A stretch of 64,000 nt of DNA from Diphasiastrum complanatum (GCA_029204225.1 CM055110.1:45904267-45968266), one strand, 5' to 3'; positions 33,582 through 46,548 are shown, numbered from the stretch's first letter. Notes: generated by a model from the sequence alone, not told the origin. A program made the numbers and translations.

Positions 33582-34390
33582 AAGTAGGATCGCGGCCTTC
33601 CCTTGGCCATCTCCCATCCCATCCCCATTCCTCACGCCCATTTGCGAACAGATCCGTATGCTTCTCGAACAGCTTGAACGGAGGTTCTAACAGCATATCG
33701 TTGTTCCTCACGTCAGTAAGCGCTTTTCAACAACTTGAAAATAAAGAAACTTGTCTCTAAATCCACTAATGCTTACCTACGGCCCTAGCTCACTCGCAGA
33801 TTGACTCTATGAGGATTCACAGTAGAGCGGAAAACATCTGAATCCACTAATCATAACTAAAACTATGGGTAGAGGGCCTTTCAGTTTGGATCAGCGCTCC
33901 ACTCGCTTTACAAATGGGCATACCAGTCTATGGTGAGCAGCAGCTAAGATTTGCATTAAAAAAAACTTCCACAAGAAGGATTCACCTGACAGGTTACATT
34001 GTACACTTTACTTGTTTGCAAGCAAGTCAAGATCTGGGTGCCAAACAGTTGCTCAATAGCTATCTTGGAGTTATCAAAGTTCTCCAAGCAACTTTGGTCA
34101 GCAATCTTCCCGACCAGAAGGTACTGCAAGATTTAAGAAAAAACCATTGCAGGTCTACCCACTAAGCATCACAGACACTGATCCATCAGCAAATAGGGTA
34201 AGGCTGGCATACATGCATTGCTCACACATTCCTACCAAAGCAAAGAATTAGACTGTTGCACTCTTAAACTTGTCCCAACCAAGCAGGTTCTCTGGAGGTT
34301 ATAGGAAAAAAACTTTCCATCCTCAACATGCTATCAACGTTATTGTGACAAACAGTTCATAAGAACCGAATAAATCGATTTACGGCCAAT
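32542..34390. other. unassigned DNA between Copia D and F
   Basis: Short frames only. The part 33450-33730 is less AT-rich and holds a (GA)n run, but its frames show no domain. No LTR or transposase motif was recognised. Confidence 0.4.
33547..33579. repeat. (GA)n microsatellite
   Basis: A pure run of about 33 bp, shorter than the other dinucleotide runs in the window. Confidence 0.95.
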
Positions 34391-35229
34391 TTATCTATGA
34401 ACTATTACCAAAATAACTAGTTTAGGAACAATGCAAAATAGTGGAGTAGAAACCTCTTGAACAATAGAAGCCATGAAAAAAATCATTAGTACCTTCAACA
34501 TAAGGATGATATCAATCCACCATGAATCTTTGTCACCTTCACTTGATATTGGACTTGAAGAACACATCATCATAGAATCACAAACACCTAGATCCTCATT
34601 ATTAGTAGTAAAGTTGATTTGCTTGTTACCTTCATCTCTTTGCTTCTTCAAACATTCATTAGTAAAATGCCCTTTGATTCCACAATAGAAGCACTTTAAC
34701 TTGGATCTATCTTTCTTTTTTCCAAAAGAAGAAGTCTCACCTTGATCTTTTCCTTTAGACCATTTGCTTTCACCTTTGCCCTTGATGAACATAGCCTCCT
34801 CTTCATATTGAGATGTTGTTGTAGATCCACCTCTTGCTTGAAGCCTATATCTCTCATTCACCAAGATCTCTTGCAAATCCACCATGCTTGGCAAAGTCCT
34901 TTGAATAGCATAGCTTTGAACAAGGTTAGCATAATCATGAAGTAAGCCATTAAGTATAACTTACACAAGCTCTACCTCCTTAATGCTCTCACAACTTCTT
35001 TGAGAAGCTCATTGGTAACATTCATTTTTATGATGTGTAGAGTTCGTTTAGCTCTCTTGTCATACCTCACTTGATCTTGTTGTGCCAAGGGCCTTTCTTC
35101 CACTCCTAAAACAATGTCCAACAACTCATTCATCTCAAGGAGAGACTCCATTCTCACCTTCCAAGTAGAATAGTTGCTTGAGGTAAGCCTATCATTGCTT
35201 TCCAACATAAAGCCTCCATTTGTAGCCAT
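34391..35229 (-). pseudogene. Copia F gag and protease start
   Basis: The N-terminal frame (MATNGGFMLESNDRLTSSNY, then STWKVRMESLLEMNELLDIV) is a plant Copia gag of the same broad type as Copia A, B and G. A frameshift near 34.95 kb leads to MPSMVDLQEILVNERYRLQ and the zinc knuckle CFYCGIKGHFTNEC. The following DSWWIDI is the protease active-site region with the Gly lost after a frame change. Nothing downstream (integrase, RT) remains. The PBS and LTR lie upstream. Confidence 0.82.
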
Positions 35230-35776
35230 GTTGCCATGACCTGATCCTCTCTTTCAACTTGCTCCAATGCACAAAGCACTCTCTTGAATGTCAACAAATG
35301 AACTCAATAAGAAATCACAAAGATATGGAACCTCTCAGATCTCTTTCTTGCACCAAACCAAGCAAATCAACACAGAATGGAAGATACTTGATCAACACAT
35401 GATCAACCTACAATATCATGAACTTTTGTACTTCCTAAAATTGAAACACACTCTTGAGAAGTCTAGAAACCTCAAAAACAAGAGATCCAAACAGATTTAG
35501 GGTTTTGACAAAAGTACAAAAAATTGAATCATCCAAATTCTCTATGCAAATGCTACAAACCTGGTATAGAATCTTGTAGTCTTCAATGAGACCTTCCTAC
35601 TACAATTAAAGTCACCCAAATCTAGTAAGTGAAGTGTGAAATCGGTCTACTTCGAATTCATAACCCTATATTGAGTTTCGTTTTCAAAATATCAATTCTA
35701 CACATGAAAATTCCTTGATTTTTAGTAGAAATCATCTAGCATGCTCTAGAATTGATAACTCCTCCCTGCAACAATA

Positions 35777-35788
35777 GCTTTGATACCA
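35777..35788 (-). other. primer-binding site of Copia F
   Basis: Minus strand TGGTATCAAAGC, one change from the usual TGGTATCAGAGC, directly inside the LTR. Confidence 0.8.
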
Positions 35789-36450
35789 TGTGAAGAAATA
35801 TTAGATCACTAAGATCCAATATGTTTCTTTGATCTTTGGTTATGAATGACAACACATCTAACACCATTGACAATGTAGAAATCTAACAGCTACTACACAT
35901 AGAAGATACAAGCTCAATAAGACCTTGATCAAACATCAAATATATCATAAAATGAAGTTGTTTTCTGTACAATAAGAATAAGGTATTGTATTTCACACGT
36001 GTGGATCCAATAATCAACTTATAATAGCATTCTACACACAAAATTGCAAGATATCAACACTATAGTGCACCAATGGACATATAAACCAACAGAGAACTCA
36101 TGTATAAGCATGAATGCGATGAGAAAGAGAGTATGTATCTCTTCCCACACTTGTATACTATTTATAACAAGTCCATGCCCTATTTTGATGTCCTTCTCCA
36201 AGGTTATCAACAATAGAAAACTTCTAGATCTATTCCAAACCCTACACAAAAATAGACTAGATTCAATGTATCAAATATTTAAACTTGAATCTTTCCAAAC
36301 TCGATCTACTTACTTATCTTGCACTTTTCAAAAGTGGTAATTCAAATGAACTTAGACAAAATAACTTCATAAAGTTTATCTCTAAGTATGAAATGCATAT
36401 TGGCCTAAATTGCCAAATGAACTAGATCAAACTAGTTAACAATTTTCACA
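35789..36450 (-). repeat. LTR of Copia F
   Basis: Plus-strand ends TGTGAAGAAATA and AATTTTCACA form matching inverted termini (TGTGAA/TTCACA). Length is 662 bp. It is flanked inside by the PBS. Confidence 0.8.
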
Positions 36451-37249
36451 TGCAGGGGGAGCTTTACAAGGAGAAAGTTAAAGGCCAAGAAAGAGGCTCA
36501 AAAAGATGAGAAGAAAGGCAACATGTATGTACTTGCAACAAGTACAACCTGCAAGTACAAGTTGTGTACTTTTCTTGTCCCATACTACCATGTCTTACCC
36601 TCAACCCTCACCTACATACATCTTGAGGCCTAGATAATCGTCCTGACCTGACCATCAGTGGAAGAGCTCTTTATTCTCTAGGAGAGAATGAATGCCATGC
36701 TCTTGGAGATCCTCCTCTATATACATAGTCCAGATGGGGTCATCTCCGACCATAGGAGTCACGTATGACCATCGACATCCGGCAGTTGTGCACACTGACA
36801 CGGGTCCATAACAAAGAGTCATCGCACGCCAATAACACATTGACATGTGGCACCCAAAAGATTAATAGCTCCAAATCAGCGTTCTATCCCATAACTGAGA
36901 CCGTCACCTCAAGTTTCATGTTGCATGCCCTTATGGGTACGTAACACCTGTAGACTGAAAACATAGTACAAATGAATTTGATCTTGCTTGGATCCAAAAA
37001 ACAACAAGTACATAGAATCGAAACTCAAGTTTTGCCAATGAGCTCTCAAAAATAATCTAAGTGTTCACTATGGAGAGTCTTCTACATACAAAATCCTCTT
37101 CCTTTGTAAAGTTAGGTGAATTTTTAGCATGTAATAAGGAATTTAACTTGGCTTCATTGCCCTAATTTGCCAACCTAGTCTCATTCCTAGAGTCATGCCA
37201 AGTACCTCCTCAATGCTAGCAAGATCACAATGTGTCAAGATCTCCACTT
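36451..37249. other. no gene seen
   Basis: It begins TGCAGGGGGAGC next to the Copia F LTR, which resembles a polypurine tract of another element in the opposite orientation. No coding motif follows. Confidence 0.35.
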
Positions 37250-38548
37250 AAGTGATCTCCTCCTTTGCCAAGTTCACATTTTCAAAAGCACTATTAGCTT
37301 CCAAACGAACTTCCATGTTTAAATCATTTTGCAATGCAAAAATCATTCTTCAAAATGGAAAAAACTCCATGCTTAAAGTGGATATCCAAACCATTTTTCA
37401 CAAGTTGACCAATACTTATCATATTCTTGGTGACTGATGGTACATAAAGAACATTTTCTAGATCCATACTTTTTGAGGATTCTAGACACAAAGAGATGGT
37501 ACCAACACCATGTATCCTACACTCTTCATCACTTGCAATAACTTTTTAGCATCATTGAAAGAGTGTAAAGTTAAGAAAAAGTCATTTTCACAAGTCATGT
37601 GGGAGCTAGCCTCACTATCAATCCACCAAGTGTCTCTTGAATTGCCATTGTTTGTTGGTGAGGATATAGATGCCATCAAGAATACATCTCTTTCATCCTC
37701 TTCCTCCCCATGTGCAAGATTTCCTTTTTTGTCCTCCTCCTCTTGTGCTCTTTGCCTCTTGTAGCATTCAGATGCATAATGCCCCTTCTTTCCACAAAAG
37801 AAGCATTTTTGCTTTGACTTGTCTTTTTCCTTTGAACTTGATGTTTGATCCTCCTCCTTGGACTCATTTTCTTGATCCTTCTTAAATCCCTTGGTCCTCT
37901 TCTTGCCTTTGAATGAGAAATTTGCCTTCTTATCTCCATCTTGCAATGATAAGGAACTCATCCTAGATTTTACATGGAGCATCCTACAATCTTCAGCCAC
38001 TAGCACACTATGGAGCTTATCAATTGATGGCAAAGAGCCTTGGATGGCAAAAATTTGAACCAAATTGGAGAATTCATCTCCTAAGCCATTGAGGATCACT
38101 TCTTAAGCTCACCATCTAGAATCTTCTCTCCAATAGAAACTAATTCTTTGTTGAGAGACTTGATCCTAAGCACATATTCTTGTGCACTTTCATCACTTCT
38201 TTTCATACTCTGTAAGATTTGGTTTCTTATAATAAGTACTCTTGAAGTGTTGTTGGATTACTATATAGCTTTTAAAGAATCCCAAGCTTCCTTGGCCGAT
38301 GTGCAAGAGGCTACGTCCTTCAAGAGGTCATCACTAACATTCTTTTTGATGCTATGAAGTGCTAGTCTTGCCTTCTTCTTGTATCTAACCAATTCTTGTC
38401 CTCCAAGAGGCTCATCCTCTTCTTCTAGGACAATATCAAAGAGGTCTTGGAGCACTAAGAGTGACTCCATTCTCACTTTCCATATTGAGTAGTTTGTAGC
38501 ACTTAACCTCTCACTAGATCCAAAAAAGAATCCACGAAGGGTTTCCAT
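37250..38548 (-). pseudogene. Copia G gag, protease and pre-integrase fragment
   Basis: Gag begins METLRGFFFGSSERLSATNY (38548), with SIWKVRMESLLVLQDLFDIV and later MILNGLGDEFSNLVQIFAIQ. The zinc knuckle CFFCGKKGHYASEC is intact. The protease motif is WWIDSEASSHMT, with the Gly of D-S-G changed to Glu. Downstream frames add ENVLYVPSVTKNMISIGQLV and KHGVFSILKNDF, a pre-integrase region. Integrase core and RT are missing. Gag is related to Copia F and B, but no LTR is attached. Confidence 0.82.
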
Positions 38549-38700
38549 ATCCCTAATGACTTGTACTAATGATGTCCTTGTAGGCCCTCCCTAATCTCTT
38601 CTCCAAAATTTTCCTCTCTAGGAACTCACTTGATGTTCACAAAGATACAAGTGGCAGGATCCCCTTGATCTTTAATTAACAAGAACTTTTAAGAAGGATG

Positions 38701-39393
38701 TTAGGGCCATTTTTGACGGGGGGGTTGGTCCACCCAAAACGTCCTAAAAGGGTCAAGGGGCCCCACCTCTAATGGCGGTTCGGCCCTACGTGAGCAACAG
38801 AGGGTTTGCCACTTCCAACCCTGATGGCCTTCTCTATTGCCCCGTGCTCCCCAACCGATGAGAGTTTTTCAGGCTCTCAGAGATATGGTTGCAAGGAGGG
38901 GGTGCTAGTACTTTTGGCTGCAATGATTCACTAGCTTTCTAGGGTCACGGTTCCGTAAAACTTCTGATCACTAATTCGTGTTAGGATCTTGCTAATATAT
39001 CTTTCCCCATTGAATTCGGTTTACAATTAGTAAAAATCTTACATGGGCTAGAAACCGATTTACTGTCTATGATGTGCTCGTGGGGTGCAAGTTATACGCA
39101 CCGCTTTGTTTGCTAAGCGGCGGTATTTTCGCCAACCGTCGGGTCTAGGTATTTTGCTAAACAGTACTAATGATTCCAAAGTTAGTTACTATAAGATCAA
39201 ACGTGATTTCAATCACTATTGTTATGTTTGAAATTGATAGGCGTAGTCATGCATTGTGAAAGAGGAAGATAGTTTATTTCGCCATGCACGAAAAGTTTTC
39301 TTTCTAGACACTCGAATTATTTTCATTCGTTTCTTTTTGAGTTTGTTTCTTTTCGAGCTAGACCTATCTTCACAGCACACCACTTTCCAACAC
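38701..39393 (+). repeat. Copia-type LTR fragment (related to Copia C and D)
   Basis: The 3' half matches the Copia C/D LTR end: AAAGTTAGTTACTATAAGATC, CGTGATTTCAATCACTATTG and GATAGGCGTAGTCATGC, ending CCAACA at 39393 (first block shown from 39180). The first 330 bp are less AT-rich and match nothing I know; a TG start may be TGTTAGGGCC at 38699. Directly after CCAACA comes chromovirus integrase coding, not a primer-binding site. It is an isolated LTR piece. Confidence 0.55.
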
Positions 39394-39871
39394 TCAGGAT
39401 AGAGCTAAGCACTATGCCGATCTTAAGAGGTCTCCCAAAGATTCTAAAATTGATGACTGGGTATATCTTAGAATACCTAATGATTCTAAGACTATGCATA
39501 CAAGGAAGCATTATAAATTGTCTACGCGATATTGTGGACCATTTCAAATTATAAAGAAAGTTGGTTTTTTAGCTTACGAACTAGATCTTCAGAACAAGTC
39601 TACAGCTCACCCTGTGTTTCATGTAAGCCGTCTAAAATTAAGTTTACATGAAGATGACATAGTTGGTTCAGAGGAAGGTCTTATCCATTTGGAGGACTTA
39701 TCGCTTAGTGTTCCTTTGGAGCTTGAAAAAGTACTCAGAACCAGAGATAAACAATTGAGAAATCGTTCTATCTGTGAGTGCTTGATCAGGTGGAAGGGAC
39801 GGACTGAGGATGACGATTCATGGAAGCAGGTCGAAAGCATGAAAAAGAATTTCCCTATGTTTCACTTCTAG
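39394..39871 (+). pseudogene. chromovirus integrase C-terminus with chromodomain
   Basis: A plus-strand frame, continuing upstream of the Met at 39494, reads AKHYADLKRSPKDSKIDDWV, the GPF/Y module (RYCGPFQIIKKVGFLAYELD, HPVFHVSRLK) and a chromodomain (PLELEKVLRTRDKQLRNRSI, then CLIRWKGRTEDDDSWKQVE). Chromodomains of Ty3/Gypsy chromoviruses steer integration to marked chromatin. In the aromatic cage the WK-G--E--SWE block is largely kept (SWKQ replaces SWE). All of pol upstream is missing. The stop is at 39869-39871, next to the polypurine tract. Confidence 0.88.
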
Positions 39872-39887
39872 AGATAGAAGTGGTTCA

Positions 39888-39900
39888 AGGGGGGGAAGAA
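39888..39900 (+). other. polypurine tract of chromovirus
   Basis: AAGGGGGGGAAGAA directly before TGTTATGTCC. Confidence 0.8.
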
Positions 39901-40489
39901 TGTTATGTCCATGTCCTGTACAAGGGAATCAGATTAATTCCTGACGTGTATAGCTGGTCACTCCAGTTGTATGTGGTTTTTAGTTATGCTACATCATTTC
40001 GAACGTGGTCGTATCAAGTAATTAATAATCATATGAGGGCCCAGACCTATAATTGGACATAGGAGCACTGCTTTAATGTAAGAATAGGAGGTCAATAGCT
40101 CAATATAGATTGCATGGAGATCCTAGGGAGAATATTCTCTCTCTCTTGGAGAAAATATATCCTATGGAGACTCACCCATCTCCCTATTGTGAATTCAGTT
40201 TCTTGAGCCAGTTTGTCCTCTCCTCTCTTGTGTTCTTCATTGTAGCTTGGGGGTGGATTGGTTAGGGTATTGACTAGCCTCTCCATGTTGGTTGGGTGGT
40301 TCATGCTCCACAGGTGTCCTTTTGGTTTGCATGTGACAGGATTCTTGAAGATCTTCACTTGGCCATCATTATACACACACTTCAAAATCTTTGCAAATTG
40401 GAGGCGGCATAGCCGCCACGCCGAAGTGGGGAATCTAGAATATATTCTCTTTAGTTTTCATCTTATCCGTACTAATATTGGTTCCAACA
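39901..40489 (+). repeat. 3' LTR of chromovirus
   Basis: It runs from TGTTATGTCCATG to GGTTCCAACA, about 589 bp. It carries a CT-rich stretch near 40137 and ends just before QDLV copy 2. There is no 5' LTR to compare. Confidence 0.7.
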
Positions 40490-40524
40490 CATGAAAAAAT
40501 ATTCTGGGAGGCTGTACATGCGCC

Positions 40525-40798
40525 GAATCGATATTGCATGTTGTCTGTACATATCGAATCAACGCACGAACAACCAAGTCAAGGACTAGGAGTCGTACTT
40601 GTGTGCATGAATCGATATTGCTTGTTGTCCATACATATCGAATCAACGCCCGAACAACCAAGTCAAGGACTAGGAGTCCTACCTGTGCACACTGAATTGA
40701 TATTGCCTGTTGTCCATACATCAACAGGCGAACAACCAAGTCAAGGACTAGGAGTCGTACCTGTGTGTGCTGAATCAATATCAGGTGTACAACCAAGA
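40525..40798. repeat. 84-bp minisatellite with GAATCGATATTG motif
   Basis: Units 40525-40608, 40609-40693 and 40694-40771, plus a partial unit to 40798. Each starts GAATCGATATTG (or variant) and contains CATATCGAATCAACGC and CAACCAAGTCAAGGACTAGG. The motif pair is like that in the leaders of the two QDLV genes. Confidence 0.85.
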
Positions 40799-40875
40799 AT
40801 ATACAAAATTCAGACAATGGCCGAGCTTCACAAATGATTGCCCTCATGAACGTATCATCGAAACCTCAGGCTTTT

Positions 40876-41183
40876 TGGCTATGTCGAGCTCATAATTCTC
40901 CCGCTCCATATTTTACTATGAGCATACAAAAATTTGCAAAGAGCATATCAAGATTTCAAGTCGACTGAAACATGCGAAAAATTTCGTGTTTCATTATTAG
41001 AAGCACACTTAACTAGTTGATGCTTGAAGTTTAGTAAACCACAGTAGTTAGAATGTGGGCATTACCGGAAACTCAAAAAATGTCAACCAAACATTACCGG
41101 TTTCCATTCTCTGTCTAAGTAACCTCTCTCAAAACTCAAACTTTTAAAGGGCCCATTTTGAGCCCATATTTCTCCTAATGTAA
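40876..41183. repeat. right-end block of QDLV element, copy 2
   Basis: Similar to 23908-24262, with blocks TATGTCG, ACTATGAGCATAC, AGTAACCTCTCTC and GGGCCCATTTTGAGCCCATA followed by TTTCTCCTAATG. The similarity ends at the same base as in copy 1, defining the terminus. Confidence 0.7.
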
Positions 41184-41189
41184 TCCTAC

Positions 41190-41289
41190 TATCTATGTGC
41201 CAAGGGTCTTCTCCCTTCACGCTTGAAGATGAGAAACTTGACATCATGAGAGACTCTTCATGTGAACTCTCCTCTTCTTCTTGGCCCAG
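41190..41289 (-). pseudogene. Copia B gag end / protease start
   Basis: Minus-strand frame NLGQEEEESSHEESLMMSSF and then KGEDPWHIDS, the linker and the D-S of the protease active site. It continues the gag frame at 42283 exactly when the insert and one copy of its 9-bp duplication are left out. Confidence 0.75.
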
Positions 41290-41298
41290 GTTTGCTTG

Positions 41299-42273
41299 GG
41301 TTTTGACATTTTGCGAGTAGATTTTTTGCTAGTTTCTTTCTTGTCACAATTCAACAAAAATATAGCACATGGTGTGCTACCCTTTTTATGCCACTACGTC
41401 AATGTTTATTATTAAGAATGTGGTTTGGTACATAGTTAAAAATCTCACAAAGTAAAAAAAAAAATTTCAAATTAATTTTTTTGTAGCCTCCAAACATAGC
41501 ACGCTAGCATATTTTTGTTGAATTCACCAACAATGCTACGGATGAGAGAAGATAAATCAGTTTCCAGCCGAATACATGCTAGAACTCTCTCATACAAAGC
41601 AACCATTGCCATGAGAATAGAGTCGGAAAAGCCAAGTTGACGTAGTCTGCTGATCAAAAGACGACGAGGAACAATTTTTAAAGGCCTTAGAGAGATCAAC
41701 GAAACAAGAAAATACCTTCTTGCCCATATGCTTTGCCTCCTCAATGATAGTATGTAGGTGAGGACATGGGCAAGAGTGCTATAACCCCGGCTGAAGCCAG
41801 CTTGGCCAGTCGCATAAAATAGTTGATAATCAACCTCTGCCATAATGAAGTTATGGAGAATAATGACGTACAACTTGGCTAGGGTATGACCAATCATAAT
41901 AGTGTGATAGTTGTGGACATTCATGGCATCGCCTACTTTGGAATGAGGTGAAGGAGATTGGTGGCCCAAGGTATGGGGAAACCATCAATGATAGAGCGGT
42001 TGAAACAATGGGCTAGGAAAGGGGAGGCAAGTTTGGCAACTGGTTTGAGGAGCTCGGCTGAAAGGAGGTCAATGTTAGACGTATGATTATTTTTGAGTTT
42101 GAAGATGGTGGCTTCAACCATGTCAGGAGCAAAGAGGCCACAATCGGTAGGACGAGAAGAAAGAGAGATGGAAGGGTGACCAGTTGATGTTTAGGGTTTG
42201 CCAAACATATTTTTGTTGAATCATGACAAGAAAGAAACTCGCAAAATATTTACTCACAAAATGCCAAGGCTCA
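41299..42273. mobile_element. Mutator-like (MULE-type) insertion carrying a LINE fragment
   Basis: The insert is bounded by a perfect 9-bp direct repeat GTTTGCTTG (41290-41298 and 42274-42282). Its ends are inverted repeats of about 67 bp (41299-41365 and 42207-42273) sharing CATTTTG-GAGTA, AGTTTCTTTCTTGTCA and ATTCAACAAAAATAT. Long inverted ends and a 9-bp target duplication are diagnostic of Mutator-like elements. It has no transposase. Inside is a LINE reverse-transcriptase fragment, so it looks like a small gene-capturing (Pack-MULE-like) element. It disrupts Copia B gag. Confidence 0.8.
41472..42121 (-). pseudogene. LINE (non-LTR) reverse-transcriptase fragment
   Basis: Two overlapping minus-strand frames give LLKPVAKLASPFLAHCFNRS, FPIPWATNLLHLIPK, HNYHTIMIGHTLAKLYVIIL, FYATGQAGFSRGYSTLAHVL and LRQLGFSDSILMAMVALYER. 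This is the order of LINE RT blocks (P--W----L--I-K, NYR-I----L-KL---IL, QAGFR---S--DH, LG----L------LY). A frameshift precedes VPRRLLISRLRQL. The YxDD block lies beyond the fragment end. It is enclosed by the inverted ends of the MULE-like insert. Confidence 0.8.
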
Positions 42274-42282
42274 GTTTGCTTG

Positions 42283-44008
<1,726 letters not shown>

Positions 44009-44667
44009 GGCTCTGAGATCCTAGAAATGATGGAGAAAGCTCTAATTAAGATCCAATCAAGATTCTATTGCTAGAACACAAACAATACATTGATTTCTAG
44101 CTTATCTTGGCTTGAACTCCACAAATTTGCTCCAAAATCATGCAAAGAGGTTCACGTGTGAAAGTACAGCCTGCTACTTTTGTACTATACCAGCACCCTC
44201 CAAAAATTCTAATGATTACAAAAATCAAGATGACAATAACAATCAACACACAAATGATAGACCAAAACTAGTCATGAAAGAAGATCTCAATTTTACTCAT
44301 AATTGAATGGCAAATCCATCACATATATATAATACATGAATGCCTCGGATTTGAGCATTTAGAGCTTCCTCTGATCCATCCAAGACTTAACCCTAATGTT
44401 TAACCTATTAGGTCATAAGATCCACCCTAATTGGGGGTCAAGATTTTGAGTCCAAAACAATGTCAAATTGCTATTTTTAGCTCCTAGAATCTCTCTAGCC
44501 TATCTATGCCCAATTTGACCTCATTCCAAAGGTGCCATTCCAAAGCTAAGTTAGGGATATGACTTAGAAAAGAGTATTCTAAGCTTTTGGGGCATGTGAC
44601 ATCCCACAACATGGCGTCAATGCAATTTATGAGTGGAAAAATCAAACTAGCTTGTGTAGCTTTAACA
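44009..44667 (-). repeat. LTR of Copia B with damaged PBS
   Basis: GGCTCTGA at 44009-44016 is what is left of the primer-binding site. The LTR extends to TTTAACA at 44667 and matches the Copia A LTR (5183-5868), for example CCACCCTAATT and CCAAAGGTGCC. The PBS-side LTR end is mutated. Confidence 0.75.

Positions 44668-44669
<2 letters not shown>

Positions 44670-44761
<92 letters not shown>
44670..44761. repeat. (CT)n microsatellite beside the Copia B LTR
   Basis: A 92-bp pure run beginning 2 bp outside the LTR end. Confidence 0.97.
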
Positions 44762-44763
<2 letters not shown>

Positions 44764-44828
44764 TCTTGTTTAAACAAATTGCAGATTTAACTTTCTAACA
44801 ATGTAACTCATCATAAGGCTATATCTTC

Positions 44829-44831
<3 letters not shown>

Positions 44832-44895
<64 letters not shown>
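44832..44895. repeat. (CT)n microsatellite
   Basis: A 64-bp pure run, 70 bp after the previous one. Confidence 0.97.
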
Positions 44896-44900
<5 letters not shown>

Positions 44901-45089
44901 AAATTTTACATTCAATTATCATTATACACTATCTATTACATTTATATCTTTACCATTCTATCTTTACACTATCTTTAAATTATTAATATTCTTTACCATT
45001 CTAACAATGTAACTATCTACTTTACACTTTTATCTATGTATTTACATGTTTATTTTAATCATCACTTCTCTAACAGTCTTTTCTCTCAT

Positions 45090-45109
45090 CCCCCCCCCCC
45101 CCCCCCCCC
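45090..45109. repeat. poly-C tract
   Basis: Twenty consecutive C bases, unusual in this AT-rich setting. The length may be subject to sequencing error. Confidence 0.85.
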
Positions 45110-46548
45110 TCCTCACTTTTTAATACCCCTCCTCACTTTCTTTCACACAACCAAACAAAACAAATTTTCTCTCCCAAAAAAAAAAAAGCAAAACACAAAA
45201 TAAGCACTTGCAATCACGCAAAACGATAGTTCGGAGGAGAAATAGTAGTTCATAACCTGTAAACAACCTCTTAGCCTGCATTGGACTGTTCACAGATCTG
45301 CCACTGAAGACTGCCACAACTTTGTCAATAGCACCTTTTATAAACTTCATAAATCGAAACAGGTCGATGGAACTGCTGCTTCATAACTTCTTCATGATGA
45401 CTGCTATCAAATTTGTATGAGCAAGTCTTCGTAGATAATCAGGGCACTGGTTGTCCCGAATGAAGAAGGAGAACGATAGTTCAAAACTATGGAATGGTGA
45501 AAGATAAGCGCGTGACAACAACCTTCATCAACCCGTGTGACAACGACCTTCAACAACCCGTGTGACATCAGCCTTCAACAACCTGCTTGCGTAGGTGCGA
45601 CCTTCAATAACCCGCTTGCCTGAGTGCGACCTTCGAACTTAGAATAACCACTCTGAATATGCCTTTCAACAGCTCTTTCATGGCATGTTGGGCTTCACAA
45701 GTTCGAACACATTTCTCTAAAGAAACAAAACGATCTTGGCCTTCAAACTGTGTGGCAGTTTCCAGCCCTCATTAGCAAGATAGAGAGGGGTGTTCAATCT
45801 TCAATATTTTAAAACATTTGGGCCTCTTCAACCTTGAGTGGTGTAAACATTTGAAAATATGTAACTGTCACGACCAGTGCCTTTATTTTCATTTAATGTA
45901 CCTTTCAATAGTTAGCGAAGAGAGAGAAAATATAAAGCATGACAGCCAGCCTTCGAACAATTAGGTAGCTTGCCTTTGATAGGCCGATTGTCCAAAGTGT
46001 GGTAGTGATTCTGCCACGTGACTTTAGAGATATGCCTTAAGAATGGAAAACATCCTTCAAAAGTACAATAGTGTCTTCAACAAATGAATAAGGCCTTTGA
46101 AAATAGATTTTGTAACGCCTATTCCATACTTCTAGCTACAACAGTCGTAAAGTATAAAAAAAACTTTTCTGCCTGAAGAATTCATTCTACATAGCATCAA
46201 GTATCCATTTGCCATGAACATTCTCATTATATGTATTGAAAAATATCCATTTGCTTATATTATAGCAAAATGAAAATGCACCGACAAGAAATATACGTAT
46301 TACTCATCTAGCAAATCTCTACGAGTTATATGTTTGAAAATTTACATAACGTGGTGTCTCACAAAGGATGTGATGGCTTTGTTGCTTATATTTTAGCTAC
46401 CCCAAATTGAATATTTCGATACCAGCAGTCAGAATTCTCAATATCGGATCTACTGGAAAAATTTGTAATTTTTAAATACCTCAAATCAGAATTTTTCGAT
46501 CATGGATCGACTCGATAAATTCGTAGTTTTTCGATACCGGAATTTTTC
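45110..46548. other. no gene seen; short tandem repeats
   Basis: Frames are short and unassigned. A small repeat array is listed separately. It may be upstream intergenic DNA of VQ gene 2. Confidence 0.4.
45512..45638. repeat. minisatellite, about 25-30 bp units
   Basis: Five degenerate units around GTGACAACGACCTTCAACAA followed by CCCG or CCTGCTTGC. Confidence 0.65.

Larger units (their letters stand above)
40500..41183. mobile_element. QDLV element copy 2, short internally deleted form
   Basis: The left part is a tandem array of the GATATCG-type motif. The right part (40876-41183) matches the right end of copy 1 in the same orientation. The two are only about 80 bp apart, so all genes are missing, as in a non-autonomous deletion derivative. 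The right edge falls inside the Copia B protease, directly after codons for DPWHIDS. Confidence 0.55.

Noticed and set aside
33463-33690. Possible host gene around the (GA)n run
   Set aside because: The frames depend on the repeat and have no domain or splice support.
36451-36480. TGCAGGGGGAGC as polypurine tract of Copia F
   Set aside because: It lies outside the Copia F LTR and in the opposite orientation, so it cannot be that element's own tract.
41299-42273. Plain LINE insertion instead of a MULE-type element
   Set aside because: LINEs have no inverted ends and usually have a poly-A or simple-repeat tail. This insert has 67-bp inverted ends and a 9-bp duplication.
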